A DNA stretch of 64,000 nt from JBCBDX01 sp038529265. Lineage in GTDB: Bacteria; Pseudomonadota; Alphaproteobacteria; Rhizobiales; Rhizobiaceae. The notes beneath the pieces are model-generated. The model did not search any database and was not told the origin of the DNA. It saw nothing but the letters and a program-made list of their open reading frames with translations. Position 1 is the stretch's first letter; every line of letters begins with the position of its first letter. Shown here piece by piece: positions 44,532 to 52,158 of this stretch. The DNA is taken from assembly GCA_038529265.1 (NCBI GenBank), contig JBCBDX010000010.1, positions 65,309 to 129,308 on the forward strand, in the 5' to 3' direction. The translations under genes were made by a program, and so were the position numbers.

Positions 44532-44978
44532 ATGCTGAAGGGTATCGACCCGCGCGTTACGCCGGAGCTGATGGATTGCCTGATCCGGTTGGGCCATGGC
44601 GATGAAATCGTGATCGCCGACCGCAACTATCCATCTGCCTCAACAGCTGCTGATTGCGTGATGCCCGAGGTCATCCGTATGCCCGGCATGTTGGCAACCG
44701 AAGTGGTGGAGATCATCACACAACTAATGCCGATCGACAATTTTACCGATTATGGCGCCCTTCATATGGAAGAGGATGGAAAGCCCGAGTTCCAAAATGA
44801 GTGCCACAAACAAGTCTTCGACATATTGCGCAAAGTCGCACCCGAAGGCACCCATCTCAAAAGCATCGAACGGCAGGATTTTTACGCCCACGCCCGCAGC
44901 GCCTTTGCTGTGATCTCCTGCTCCGAAGACCGCCCGTTCGGGTGTTTTATCTTGAGGGCCGGGGTGGTTTTCGACTGA
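44532..44978 (+). CDS. RbsD/FucU-family sugar mutarotase
   Basis: Small cytoplasmic mutarotase, 148 residues, catalysing anomer or pyranose/furanose interconversion. Family features GHGDEIVIADRNYP near residues 22-35, the conserved HMEEDGKP region and the C-terminal IERQDFYAHA with a catalytic tyrosine are present. The start follows GGCAGGAGAATGAC. Located 21 nt after the terminator-like hairpin, it probably gets read-through from the importer operon and supplies the right anomer to the MtnK-type kinase. Closer to FucU than RbsD in length. Confidence 0.88.
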   Translation: MLKGIDPRVTPELMDCLIRLGHGDEIVIADRNYPSASTAADCVMPEVIRMPGMLATEVVEIITQLMPIDNFTDYGALHMEEDGKPEFQNECHKQVFDILRKVAPEGTHLKSIERQDFYAHARSAFAVISCSEDRPFGCFILRAGVVFD

Positions 44979-45090
44979 GTAGGAAATGTGCGCAGTTGTT
45001 TGGAGGCGGTTTAGGAGATCGAGCTGCCGCGTAAACACAAGCATTATTGGCCTCCTCTATCATAAGACGGCACTAAAATTGTTTGAGTTT

Positions 45091-45480
45091 TCAGAAGATT
45101 TTCCTCGCCTTTCCGACGTAGAATGTCAGGCACGATCCAAGACAAGTAAGCAAAAAGACGCCGAAAAAAAATACGGCTATTTCCATCTCATCGTATGAGC
45201 TTTTGTTTCTAAAATGCATCCTCGACGCTATTATTATTAGCACACATCCAAACACGGAAGCGAAAGCGGCGAAAGAAACTCCGGCTCGGCCTTGGTTTTT
45301 TGATTGGTTAAACGACTTGAAAATTGCATTCGCAACGTAGGCACCTCCCAGTGTTCCTCCTAAAGCAATCCCATACTTCAGGGCTAAACTCCAACCTGAA
45401 AGTAAGGGACCACCATAAAGCCACGTGGAAATAAAGGTGAAAATTAAAGTATATACTGTGACTTTTGTCGGGTTGGACAT
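45091..45480 (-). CDS. Hypothetical membrane protein
   Basis: A 129-residue protein I do not recognise. It has about three or four hydrophobic segments (VYTLIFTFISTWLYGG, YGIALGGTLGGAYVANAIF, FAAFASVFGCVLIIIA, EIAVFFFGVFLLTCLG). Base composition is lower in GC than the neighbouring catabolic genes. Its start overlaps the end of the upstream unknown gene by 37 bp, so the two are co-transcribed. Possibly a recent arrival inserted between the mutarotase and RuBisCO-like genes. Confidence 0.55.
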   Translation of the reverse strand: MSNPTKVTVYTLIFTFISTWLYGGPLLSGWSLALKYGIALGGTLGGAYVANAIFKSFNQSKNQGRAGVSFAAFASVFGCVLIIIASRMHFRNKSSYDEMEIAVFFFGVFLLTCLGSCLTFYVGKARKIF

Positions 45481-46340
45481 ATTACCGCTCTAGCGGAACC
45501 GGTGTTTCCGCTCTCGCCACGACTCGCCCCTGATCGATGATAATTATGGACGAGTTCTCCGAGACGGTTGATGTCTTTCATCTTATAAAAATGGCGCATC
45601 CCACCTGTCTCCGGCTTGCGAAACATAAGGGCTGGTGATTCGCTCCGTATACCTTCCGTTAGGAAACTCGGATTGACCTCCCCGATCTCCCTAAAATACC
45701 CAAATGTGTCGATTTGCAGGTTTTCCCCACCTCCCAGTAGACCTCGGATTTCTTCTGCCGACGTGTCTGTAGAGTTTACAATGATTCCTGCATGTTCCAC
45801 GCCATCCGATGACTCGATGAAGATTTCGACCAAATCATCACCAAGGTTACGAATACCTATCGTAATAGTCTCCATCTGGACGTTGATCTCGTCTGGTCCT
45901 GGTAAGAAGATCGATAGTTCTGTAATTTGCTGAGCTGCTTCACCTCGAACGGTGCCATCGCAAGAGTCTGCGCCCAAAAAACCATAACACTGATATATTG
46001 AGTTAACTGTGCCGCTCGTGCCATCTTGAAAGGCTACTCCCGATTCTCCGCCTTCGAGCTTCTCTACGCCCCTTTGAGTACGCTTAGCACACAATCCAGG
46101 GTTCAACTGATTCAAAGCGTCAATGCCTAAGCCTGCCTTCTTCCAAAGAAGCGCGCTTCGGGAATTGGTTAGGTTACATACCTCGTGATGAATGGAAGTG
46201 GCATTTCCGTCTGTTATGACGGCTGACAAAAAACTATGTTCGTTAAGTTGATCTATGGTTGTATCTTCTGCAAAAGATGAAATGCTTGAAATTGTGAATA
46301 CAAAACTGGTCGCGAAAATCTTCCTAAAATTGATCATCAT
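45444..46340 (-). CDS. Hypothetical secreted protein
   Basis: A 298-residue protein with an N-terminal signal peptide (FATSFVFTISSISSFAEDT) and no domain that I recognise. It has several cysteines (CNLTNSR, CAKRTQRG, CYGFLGADSCDG) consistent with an extracytoplasmic disulfide-containing protein. No sugar-related motif is seen. GC content is visibly lower than in flanking genes. It overlaps the following membrane-protein gene by 37 bp. Function unknown. Confidence 0.6.
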   Translation of the reverse strand: MMINFRKIFATSFVFTISSISSFAEDTTIDQLNEHSFLSAVITDGNATSIHHEVCNLTNSRSALLWKKAGLGIDALNQLNPGLCAKRTQRGVEKLEGGESGVAFQDGTSGTVNSIYQCYGFLGADSCDGTVRGEAAQQITELSIFLPGPDEINVQMETITIGIRNLGDDLVEIFIESSDGVEHAGIIVNSTDTSAEEIRGLLGGGENLQIDTFGYFREIGEVNPSFLTEGIRSESPALMFRKPETGGMRHFYKMKDINRLGELVHNYHRSGASRGESGNTGSARAVICPTRQKSQYIL

Positions 46341-46470
46341 GGCCCCTCCGAGATATACACTTATCTTAGTCTCGACTGTGCACAGTTAGCAACGCCCTTC
46401 ATGCTCAATTTACCGCTGAATCTCCTGCAATGTCCTGTGTCGGCAGTTTGGGCCCCTAACCAGCCACCTC

Positions 46471-47601
46471 TCACCCCAAAGCCACATCCACTGCATCTCG
46501 CATCGCCTTGACGGCATCGCCGATTTCGTCGCCTGCGCGGAGGAGGCTCCCGCCGATCAGATAGACGACATCTTCGCCATACATTTCGACCATGTCGGCG
46601 GCGCGGTCGACGCTCATGCCGCCGCCGGGTGACGGCATTATAGGTTGCCCGATGCCTTTTGGGTTGCGGCAGGCATCGGCGATGGAAAGGCACTCTTCGC
46701 GCGAAAAGCCGAAGCGTCCGCCGACGTTCGGGAAAACCGAAATGTCCGAACCCATCAAACGCTGAACCGTGCCGTACATCATGGCGTGGCTCATGCCGGT
46801 CTCGGCGTTCAGCACAAACGGGCCGGTGAAGGACGGGTGCGTCATGATCGGCAGGCCAAATTCCCGATCGGAAGACAGCCGGTGTGCCAGCACATAGCCG
46901 AGCAGGCCGGGCATGATCAGAACGCCGCCGACGCCGGCTTCCTTGGCCTGAAACGCTTCGTCCATGGGATTGCCGGACCAGCCGCTGATATTGATGAAAT
47001 AAAGCGCGGAGCGGCCATGCTTGGCATTGGCCTCGTGGACGGCATCGCCCACAATTTTCAACCGGTCGGCGAAAGGGGCCATGGTCTGGTTGGTCAGACC
47101 GTGATCATCCTTGATAATGTCCGCGCCGCCCGCCACGCAACAGCTTGCGATATTGGCGAGTTCCGCTGCGGATGATCCTTGCGGTTTGATGACCGGTGAT
47201 ATCAGCCCACCGCGTTTCGTGCCTGTCAGCTTACGCAGACCATCCACGCCGAAACGCGCCCCGCGAAACCGTTCGGTGATGACCGGGCCTGGCTTGAAAC
47301 CTTCGACGGCGATACCCTGCTGGATCGATGAATTGCCAAACACGACGTTCAGTAACTGGATGAGCTCATGGCCTGCGCTGTCGGGCGAATAGGAGATGGT
47401 CGTGCGCCAGCGGCCATCATCGGTGCGTTCGATGGCTTCCACTTGGCCAACGATCTCATCGCGAATGTACCCATCCGGCACCACATCGTCCGGCACTTCA
47501 ACGGTTTGCTCATAGGCGACGGCGACGGCTCTTTCACGGGCCGTTTTTTCATCGCCCGCAACGATCAGATAGGTGACGCGGAAGCGGTCGTCAGCGGGCA
47601 C
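46471..47601 (-). CDS. RuBisCO-like protein (form IV)
   Basis: A 376-residue RuBisCO large-chain homologue, shorter than true RuBisCO (about 470). The barrel motif KPQG at 139-142 keeps the first catalytic lysine but not the second (usually KPK). GGADIIKDDHG (158-168) keeps Lys164, the site carbamylated in RuBisCO, and the Asp pair, but has His where RuBisCO has Glu204. The loop-6 lysine region is replaced (FPNVGGRFGFS). PGGGM at 325-329 and LIGG at 348-351 are the phosphate-binding loops. CO2 fixation is therefore unlikely; known RLPs are isomerases, enolases, decarboxylases or transcarboxylases on sugar phosphates. GTG start follows GGCGGAGGCACTGTAA. It is the last gene of the transketolase operon. 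Confidence 0.88.
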   Translation of the reverse strand: MPADDRFRVTYLIVAGDEKTARERAVAVAYEQTVEVPDDVVPDGYIRDEIVGQVEAIERTDDGRWRTTISYSPDSAGHELIQLLNVVFGNSSIQQGIAVEGFKPGPVITERFRGARFGVDGLRKLTGTKRGGLISPVIKPQGSSAAELANIASCCVAGGADIIKDDHGLTNQTMAPFADRLKIVGDAVHEANAKHGRSALYFINISGWSGNPMDEAFQAKEAGVGGVLIMPGLLGYVLAHRLSSDREFGLPIMTHPSFTGPFVLNAETGMSHAMMYGTVQRLMGSDISVFPNVGGRFGFSREECLSIADACRNPKGIGQPIMPSPGGGMSVDRAADMVEMYGEDVVYLIGGSLLRAGDEIGDAVKAMRDAVDVALG

Positions 47602-48606
47602 TTACAGTGCCTCCGCCTTGACCGCCGAGTGCACCGCGTCAACGCGCGCTTCGGTAAGTTGGTCGTCGCTAATGTTGAGTTCCATGCCCAGCAGCTTTTC
47701 GATACCCGCCACCAGCGCCGACGCATCGAGGCCATAATGCTTCATCAGGTAGGGGCGCGAACCGCCATGGGCATAGGTATCTTTGAGGCCAAGGCGCACC
47801 AGCTTTTTGCCGACGCCATTGTCAGCCATGATCTCGGCAACGAGCGAACCGACGCCGCCTTCGGTGACGTGGTTTTCCAACACGACCACACCTTTGGAAA
47901 CCGCGCCGATATGATCGAGCAGCGCATCCTCATCAAAGGGCTTGATCGTGTTGATGTGGACGTGGCGCACCGAAACACCTGCGTCTTCCAACGCTTGGCG
48001 CGCGCGCGACGCTTCTTCGGTTGTGATCCCGGAAGTGACGATCAGCACGTCGCTCCCCAATGACAATTCCCGCATACGGCCCACTTCAATGGGCGTATCA
48101 AAGAGGCGCGGCACAGACCCGCGCAGCACGCGGCAATAGACCGGGCCATCGATGGAGTCAGCCGCTTCGCAGATGCTTTCGACTTCGGTGGCATCGCCGG
48201 TCTCGAGGATCGTCATGTTCGGGATGGAGCGCATCACGGCGACGTCTTCAATCGCTTGGTGCGTCATGCCGCCCGGTGTCGTGATGCCCGGCAGGAAACC
48301 CATCAGGCGCACCTTGCGGCGCGGGTAGGCGACAGACGCCATCAATTGATCATAGGGCCGCCGGTAAAGGAAGACGCCAAACGAGTGGAGGAACGGGCGA
48401 AAGCCTGCAAGACCCAGCCCGCCGGCGAAGCTCATCATATTTTGCTCTGCCATGCCCAGTGACACAAACTGATCGGGATGGCGATCACGAAAACCATCGA
48501 TCTCGCATGACGATGTCAGGTCGGCGGACAAGCATAAGATGTCCGGATTGCCCGCAGCGAATTTTTCGAAGGCCGAAGCATAGGGGCGGTTGACCATTTC
48601 AACCAT
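47602..48606 (-). CDS. Transketolase, C-terminal subunit
   Basis: Pyrimidine-binding and C-terminal domains of a split, thiamine-diphosphate-dependent transketolase, 334 residues. The ThDP-activating Glu is in LGMAEQNMMSFAGGLG; later features are GITTPGGMTHQAIEDVAVMRSIP-type sequence and the C-terminal domain. Start 48606 begins 1 base after the stop of the N-terminal subunit, with GGGAGGCCACTG as ribosome-binding site. It forms a heterotetramer with the preceding gene product. Split transketolases of this kind include apulose-4-phosphate transketolase and many of unknown specificity. Confidence 0.88.
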   Translation of the reverse strand: MVEMVNRPYASAFEKFAAGNPDILCLSADLTSSCEIDGFRDRHPDQFVSLGMAEQNMMSFAGGLGLAGFRPFLHSFGVFLYRRPYDQLMASVAYPRRKVRLMGFLPGITTPGGMTHQAIEDVAVMRSIPNMTILETGDATEVESICEAADSIDGPVYCRVLRGSVPRLFDTPIEVGRMRELSLGSDVLIVTSGITTEEASRARQALEDAGVSVRHVHINTIKPFDEDALLDHIGAVSKGVVVLENHVTEGGVGSLVAEIMADNGVGKKLVRLGLKDTYAHGGSRPYLMKHYGLDASALVAGIEKLLGMELNISDDQLTEARVDAVHSAVKAEAL

Positions 48607-48607
48607 G

Positions 48608-49543
48608 TCAGTGGCCTCCCTGTCCGTAATTGACCGGTTCAACGCCCAGTTCTTCGGCGATGGCCACATTCATTTCGGCGCGCTCTTCTTCGGATTTGAA
48701 CCGTACATAGTGCAGGCGCGGAAAGCGCTTTTGCAGGAATGCCATGCCCTTTGTTGGCGATGATCGCGCCAGAATGACCAGCGGTTTGCCTTCGTGTGAT
48801 GTGGCTTTGGCTTGTCGCATGGCGTCCAGATCATGGGCGTCAATCTCGATGCAAACCGCGCCGAAATTTTCAAACTTGGCCTTGATGTCTCGCACTTCCA
48901 TGACGCTATCCATCGCGCCATCGCACTGCTGATCATTGACATCCATTAGCGCCCAGACATTGTCTATGCCATGGTGCGCGCAGGCTTGCACGGCTTCCCA
49001 TGTTTGGCCTTCCTGCACTTCGCCGTCCGACATGAAAACGCAAACCTGACCCGTTTCGCCGCGACGCTTGCGGCCAAACGCCAACCCCGCACCCGTCGAC
49101 AGGCCGATGCCAAGGGTGCCGTTATGGACTTCCATGCCGGGTGAATGCTCCGCGCCGATCATCTCAACGGAGGAGCCATCCTTGTTGAACATTTCCAGGC
49201 CCGCAGCGTCCATGCGGCCCACTTCAATCAGCGTCGCATAAGCCACAAGCGCGTAGTGTGCGGGCGCGATAAAAAGGCGGTCGTAGTGCGGTTCAAACGG
49301 GCCGTTGTAGCCCGCACCGGTGTGGTAGTCGGTGTTTCCAGCCGACGGAACGCCGCCAAAGGGTTTGGGCACCGCAGGTAGCGTTGGTTGGCCGAGATTG
49401 AGCGCTTCGTTATAAAGATAGGCGAGCTGTTCTGCTGCAGAGCAGGCTTGACTCAAATAGCCACCATTGTTGCGCATAGAGTGTTCAAACACGCGTCGGC
49501 GAATGCCCAGCGCCACTTCTTCCGTGGTTTTTTCGTTCAGCAC
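48608..49543 (-). CDS. Transketolase, N-terminal subunit
   Basis: ThDP-binding subunit, 311 residues, with VFMSDGEVQEGQTWEAVQ followed by DVNDQQCDG, the GDG-to-N Mg-ThDP motif in the transketolase form, and GLSTGAGLAFGRK. I prefer GTG 49543 because AGGAGGCTGAT precedes it; the in-frame ATG at 49585 lies inside the operator and lacks a ribosome-binding site. It is the first gene of a three-gene operon ending in the RuBisCO-like protein. The acceptor and donor sugar phosphates are not known. Confidence 0.88.
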   Translation of the reverse strand: MLNEKTTEEVALGIRRRVFEHSMRNNGGYLSQACSAAEQLAYLYNEALNLGQPTLPAVPKPFGGVPSAGNTDYHTGAGYNGPFEPHYDRLFIAPAHYALVAYATLIEVGRMDAAGLEMFNKDGSSVEMIGAEHSPGMEVHNGTLGIGLSTGAGLAFGRKRRGETGQVCVFMSDGEVQEGQTWEAVQACAHHGIDNVWALMDVNDQQCDGAMDSVMEVRDIKAKFENFGAVCIEIDAHDLDAMRQAKATSHEGKPLVILARSSPTKGMAFLQKRFPRLHYVRFKSEEERAEMNVAIAEELGVEPVNYGQGGH

Positions 49544-49578
49544 ATCAGCCTCCTGTAAGCTCGAGAAAACAGCGCGTT

Positions 49579-49592
49579 TTGACATTTGTCAA
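49579..49592. promoter_or_regulatory. SorC-type operator, site C (upstream of transketolase/RLP operon)
   Basis: TTGACATTTGTCAA, the exact reverse complement of the site A core at 37282-37295, 36 bp upstream of the transketolase GTG start. It has no clear additional half-site at the spacing seen in sites A and B. Confidence 0.65.
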
Positions 49593-49709
49593 GGATGACT
49601 GGCTTTTGTAAAGGCCTGATCTTGACCTGTTCCTTTCTTGTCATTCGTGTCGAGATTAATGAAAAGGATAATTGCCATGCTGCCGTGTGCGTGTTCTAAA
49701 GGGGCATGG

Positions 49710-49893
49710 TTTTGCGTGCTCGTAAGTGAGCTGCGAATTAAAAGGGAATACGGTGCGGTGTAGCCATCAGGCGCCAAATCCGTGACTGCCCCCGCAACTG
49801 TGAGCGGTGAGCGACCCCGATTGAGCCACTGAAGCGGTAAGCTTCGGGAAGGTTCGGGTAAGCATCGACCCGCAAGTCAGGAGACCTGCCATG
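49710..49893 (+). ncRNA. Cobalamin (AdoCbl) riboswitch
   Basis: All core elements of the B12 riboswitch occur in order: AATTAAAAGGGAA (49736-49748), CCGTGACTGCCCCCGCAACTG (B12 box region, 49780-49800), GCCACTG, CGGGAAGG, and the terminal AGTCAGGAGACCTGCC (49875-49890). It precedes a corrinoid/metallic-type ABC operon. A hairpin CCGGG/CCCGG at 49909-49926 followed by a ribosome-binding site suggests the expression platform controls translation or early transcription. Boundaries are approximate. Confidence 0.95.
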
Positions 49894-49940
49894 TCAACGA
49901 AACTCAACCCGGGCGGGGTGTCCCGGATAGGAGCATGGAC

Positions 49941-50069
49941 ATGGAACACCGGATCAACCGGTTATTGGACGTGATTGCCGATCTGCTGCCCGCCGCTGTG
50001 CGGAGGGCACATGGGCTACAAGACCAATACATCACATCGCATCACCGTTTGTACCTCGTGCCGTCATAA
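49941..50069 (+). CDS. Possible 42-residue leader peptide after the riboswitch
   Basis: Short open frame MEHRINRLLDVIADLLPA with a good ribosome-binding site (ATAGGAGC seven bases upstream) right after the riboswitch. It overlaps the start of the DUF1636 gene in another frame. I recognise no homologue. It could be a translated leader linking the riboswitch to downstream translation, or fortuitous. Confidence 0.3.
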   Translation: MEHRINRLLDVIADLLPAAVRRAHGLQDQYITSHHRLYLVPS

Positions 50070-50424
50070 GGACACCGATTGCAAACCGGGATATGCGCTG
50101 ATCGAGAGGCTGCGCGCGGCTATTGAGGCAGCAGGCGATGCTGTTTCTGAAGATTTTGAGATTTCCGGCGTTGCCTGCATGGCCGGCTGCTCAAGGCCAT
50201 GCACTGTTGCCTATCATGGGACGCGCAAAGCGACCTACCTGTTTGGTGACATCGATCCGCACGAAGATATCGAAGATTTGATCGCGTTTGCACGTCAATA
50301 TTTAGTCTTGCATGATGGCTGGTGCTCTTCAGTGGATCGCCCTGGTAAACTGGGCAAGACCACGCTTGCGCGTGTGCCCGCAGCCGTCATTGCGTTGGAA
50401 ACGTCCGATGAGGTTCTCCAGTGA
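50011..50424 (+). CDS. DUF1636 thioredoxin-fold metal-binding protein
   Basis: A 137-residue protein of the DUF1636 family, related to [2Fe-2S] ferredoxin-like thioredoxin folds. Cysteines are in CTSCRHKDTDC near the N-terminus and in CMAGCSRPC at about 64-72. Start 50011 is preceded by GCGGAGGGCAC. The family is often found under cobalamin riboswitches next to BtuFCD-like transporters, as here, and a role in cobalt or corrinoid handling has been suggested, not proven. Its stop overlaps the ATPase GTG start. Confidence 0.78.
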   Translation: MGYKTNTSHRITVCTSCRHKDTDCKPGYALIERLRAAIEAAGDAVSEDFEISGVACMAGCSRPCTVAYHGTRKATYLFGDIDPHEDIEDLIAFARQYLVLHDGWCSSVDRPGKLGKTTLARVPAAVIALETSDEVLQ

Positions 50425-51206
50425 CTGCGCTGGGTCTTAGACTTAACGAAGCGGCGTGGTCGACGCCATTTGGCAGCCCCATTCTGCACCCGCTGTCGTT
50501 CAGTTTGGACGCTGGCCGCGTCATGGGTGTCGTTGGTGCCAATGGCGCGGGCAAGTCGACACTGCTGCGTTTGATCTACCGTTATTATCGGCCTTTATCC
50601 GGATTCATCGAAATTGATGGCGTGAACATCTGGTCAGTACCCGCAAAACAAGTCGCGCGGCAGGTGGCAGCGGTCTTGCAAGAACAGCCAACTGACTTTG
50701 CGCTGACCGTCTTTGAAATCGTCACACTGGGTCGCACGCCCCACCAAGGTGGCTTTGGTGGTGCCGGACTGAGAGACCGGGAAATTGTAGCCGATGCGCT
50801 CAAGACATTGGATCTTGATGGTCTTGCGAACCGGCGTTTTGGCACCTTGTCTGGCGGTGAGCGCCAACGCGTGATGGTCGCGCGCGCACTGGCTCAAGAA
50901 CCGGGCATTCTGGTGCTCGATGAGCCGACGAACCACCTGGACATTCGTCATCAGTTGGAGGTGCTAGCCCTGATCCGCGACCTCGATATGACAATTGTCA
51001 CCAGCCTGCATGATCTGAATATGGCCGCCGATATCTGCGATGACATTTTGTTGCTCAAGCACGGTCAAAAGCTCGCATTTGGCGACCCGGATGCAGTTCT
51101 CAACGACCAATCCGTTTCCGAAGCGTTTGCGGTACAAGCGCACCGCGAAACGCTCCACCCCACCAATCGTTCCCATTTTACCTATGCGCTCAAGGAAAGG
51201 TTCTGA
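50421..51206 (+). CDS. B12-riboswitch-controlled ABC transporter ATP-binding protein (FecE/BtuD type)
   Basis: ABC ATPase of the iron-chelate/B12 import class, 261 residues: Walker A GANGAGKST, signature LSGGERQRVMVARAL, Walker B ILVLDEPTNHLD, and H-loop SLHDLNMA. GTG start overlaps the DUF1636 stop (GTGA). Riboswitch control points to cobalamin, a corrinoid or cobalt-related cargo rather than siderophore. Confidence 0.88.
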   Translation: MTALGLRLNEAAWSTPFGSPILHPLSFSLDAGRVMGVVGANGAGKSTLLRLIYRYYRPLSGFIEIDGVNIWSVPAKQVARQVAAVLQEQPTDFALTVFEIVTLGRTPHQGGFGGAGLRDREIVADALKTLDLDGLANRRFGTLSGGERQRVMVARALAQEPGILVLDEPTNHLDIRHQLEVLALIRDLDMTIVTSLHDLNMAADICDDILLLKHGQKLAFGDPDAVLNDQSVSEAFAVQAHRETLHPTNRSHFTYALKERF

Positions 51207-51207
51207 G

Positions 51208-52152
51208 ATGAAGAAAGCACTGATCGGGATTTCTGCAGCTTTGCTAATGTCATCGACTGCTCATGCTGGGACCGTGGTTCAAAGCTGTGGTCGGACAGTA
51301 ACTTTTGACGAGCCGCCGTCTGCCGCGATTTCCAACGATGTTAACCTGACTGAGATGATGCTGGTGCTGGGCCTGACTGACCGCATGGTGGGCTACACAG
51401 GCATTTCCGGTTGGAAGACCCTCGATGAAGAAATGCGCGCCGGTGTCGAAGCGCTGCCGGAGCTGTCTGAAAAATATCCGACCAAGGAGGTACTGATCGG
51501 CGCCGATGCGGACTTTTTCTTTGCTGGTTGGAATTATGGCATGAAGGTTGGCGGAGAGGTGACACCGGAGACGCTCGAGCCGTTTGGCATTCAAGTCTAC
51601 GAGTTGACCGAGAGCTGCATTCACATTGGTGAAAAAGCCAAGGTCACCATGGATGACATGTACAATGATCTTTTGAACCTCGGTAAAATATTCGACGTCG
51701 AAGCCAGGGCACAAAAATTGGTCGATGGTTACAAGGCCGAACTCGCTGCCTTTACCGAGGCACTTGAAAGGGGCGATGATCCTGTGCGGGTCTTTGTCTA
51801 TGATAGCGGCGATGACACGCCATTTACGGCTGGCAAATATGCTATGCCCACGGCGATGATCGAAGCGGCTGGCGGCGTCAATATTCTCGATGATGTCGAG
51901 AAGAGCTGGACCACGGTTGGCTGGGAAGCCGTTGTTGAGCGCAATCCGGAAGTCATCATCATTGTAAACTATGGCAATGTGACAGCGAAAGAAAAGCGCG
52001 ACTTCATGTTGTCCAATCCGGCTTTTGCTGAACTGGATGCTGTGAAAAATGATCGCTTTGTCGTGCTGGAATATGTCGAGGCTACACCCGGCCCGCGCAA
52101 CATCAAAGCTGTCAAAAAACTCGCTAACGCTTTTTGGGCACCTGGAAGCTGA
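51208..52152 (+). CDS. B12-riboswitch-controlled ABC transporter substrate-binding protein (BtuF-like)
   Basis: Periplasmic binding protein of the BtuF/FecB (type III) class, 314 residues, with signal peptide MKKALIGISAALLMSSTAHA. The start is 1 bp after the ATPase stop with AAGGTTCTGAG upstream. It has the typical long helix between lobes (NDLLNLGKIFDVEARAQKLV) and IPD-like GWEAVVERNPEVIIIV. It probably delivers corrinoid to the downstream permease. Confidence 0.87.
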   Translation: MKKALIGISAALLMSSTAHAGTVVQSCGRTVTFDEPPSAAISNDVNLTEMMLVLGLTDRMVGYTGISGWKTLDEEMRAGVEALPELSEKYPTKEVLIGADADFFFAGWNYGMKVGGEVTPETLEPFGIQVYELTESCIHIGEKAKVTMDDMYNDLLNLGKIFDVEARAQKLVDGYKAELAAFTEALERGDDPVRVFVYDSGDDTPFTAGKYAMPTAMIEAAGGVNILDDVEKSWTTVGWEAVVERNPEVIIIVNYGNVTAKEKRDFMLSNPAFAELDAVKNDRFVVLEYVEATPGPRNIKAVKKLANAFWAPGS

Positions 52153-52158
52153 GAGAAA

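Noticed and set aside
46471..47601. Functional carbon-fixing RuBisCO
   Set aside because: Several catalytic residues are replaced, the protein is about 100 residues short, and there is no small subunit, phosphoribulokinase or CbbR nearby.
47368..48063. Open frame of 231 codons antisense to the transketolase C-terminal subunit and RLP
   Set aside because: Both sense genes are complete and coupled; the antisense frame is a codon-bias shadow.
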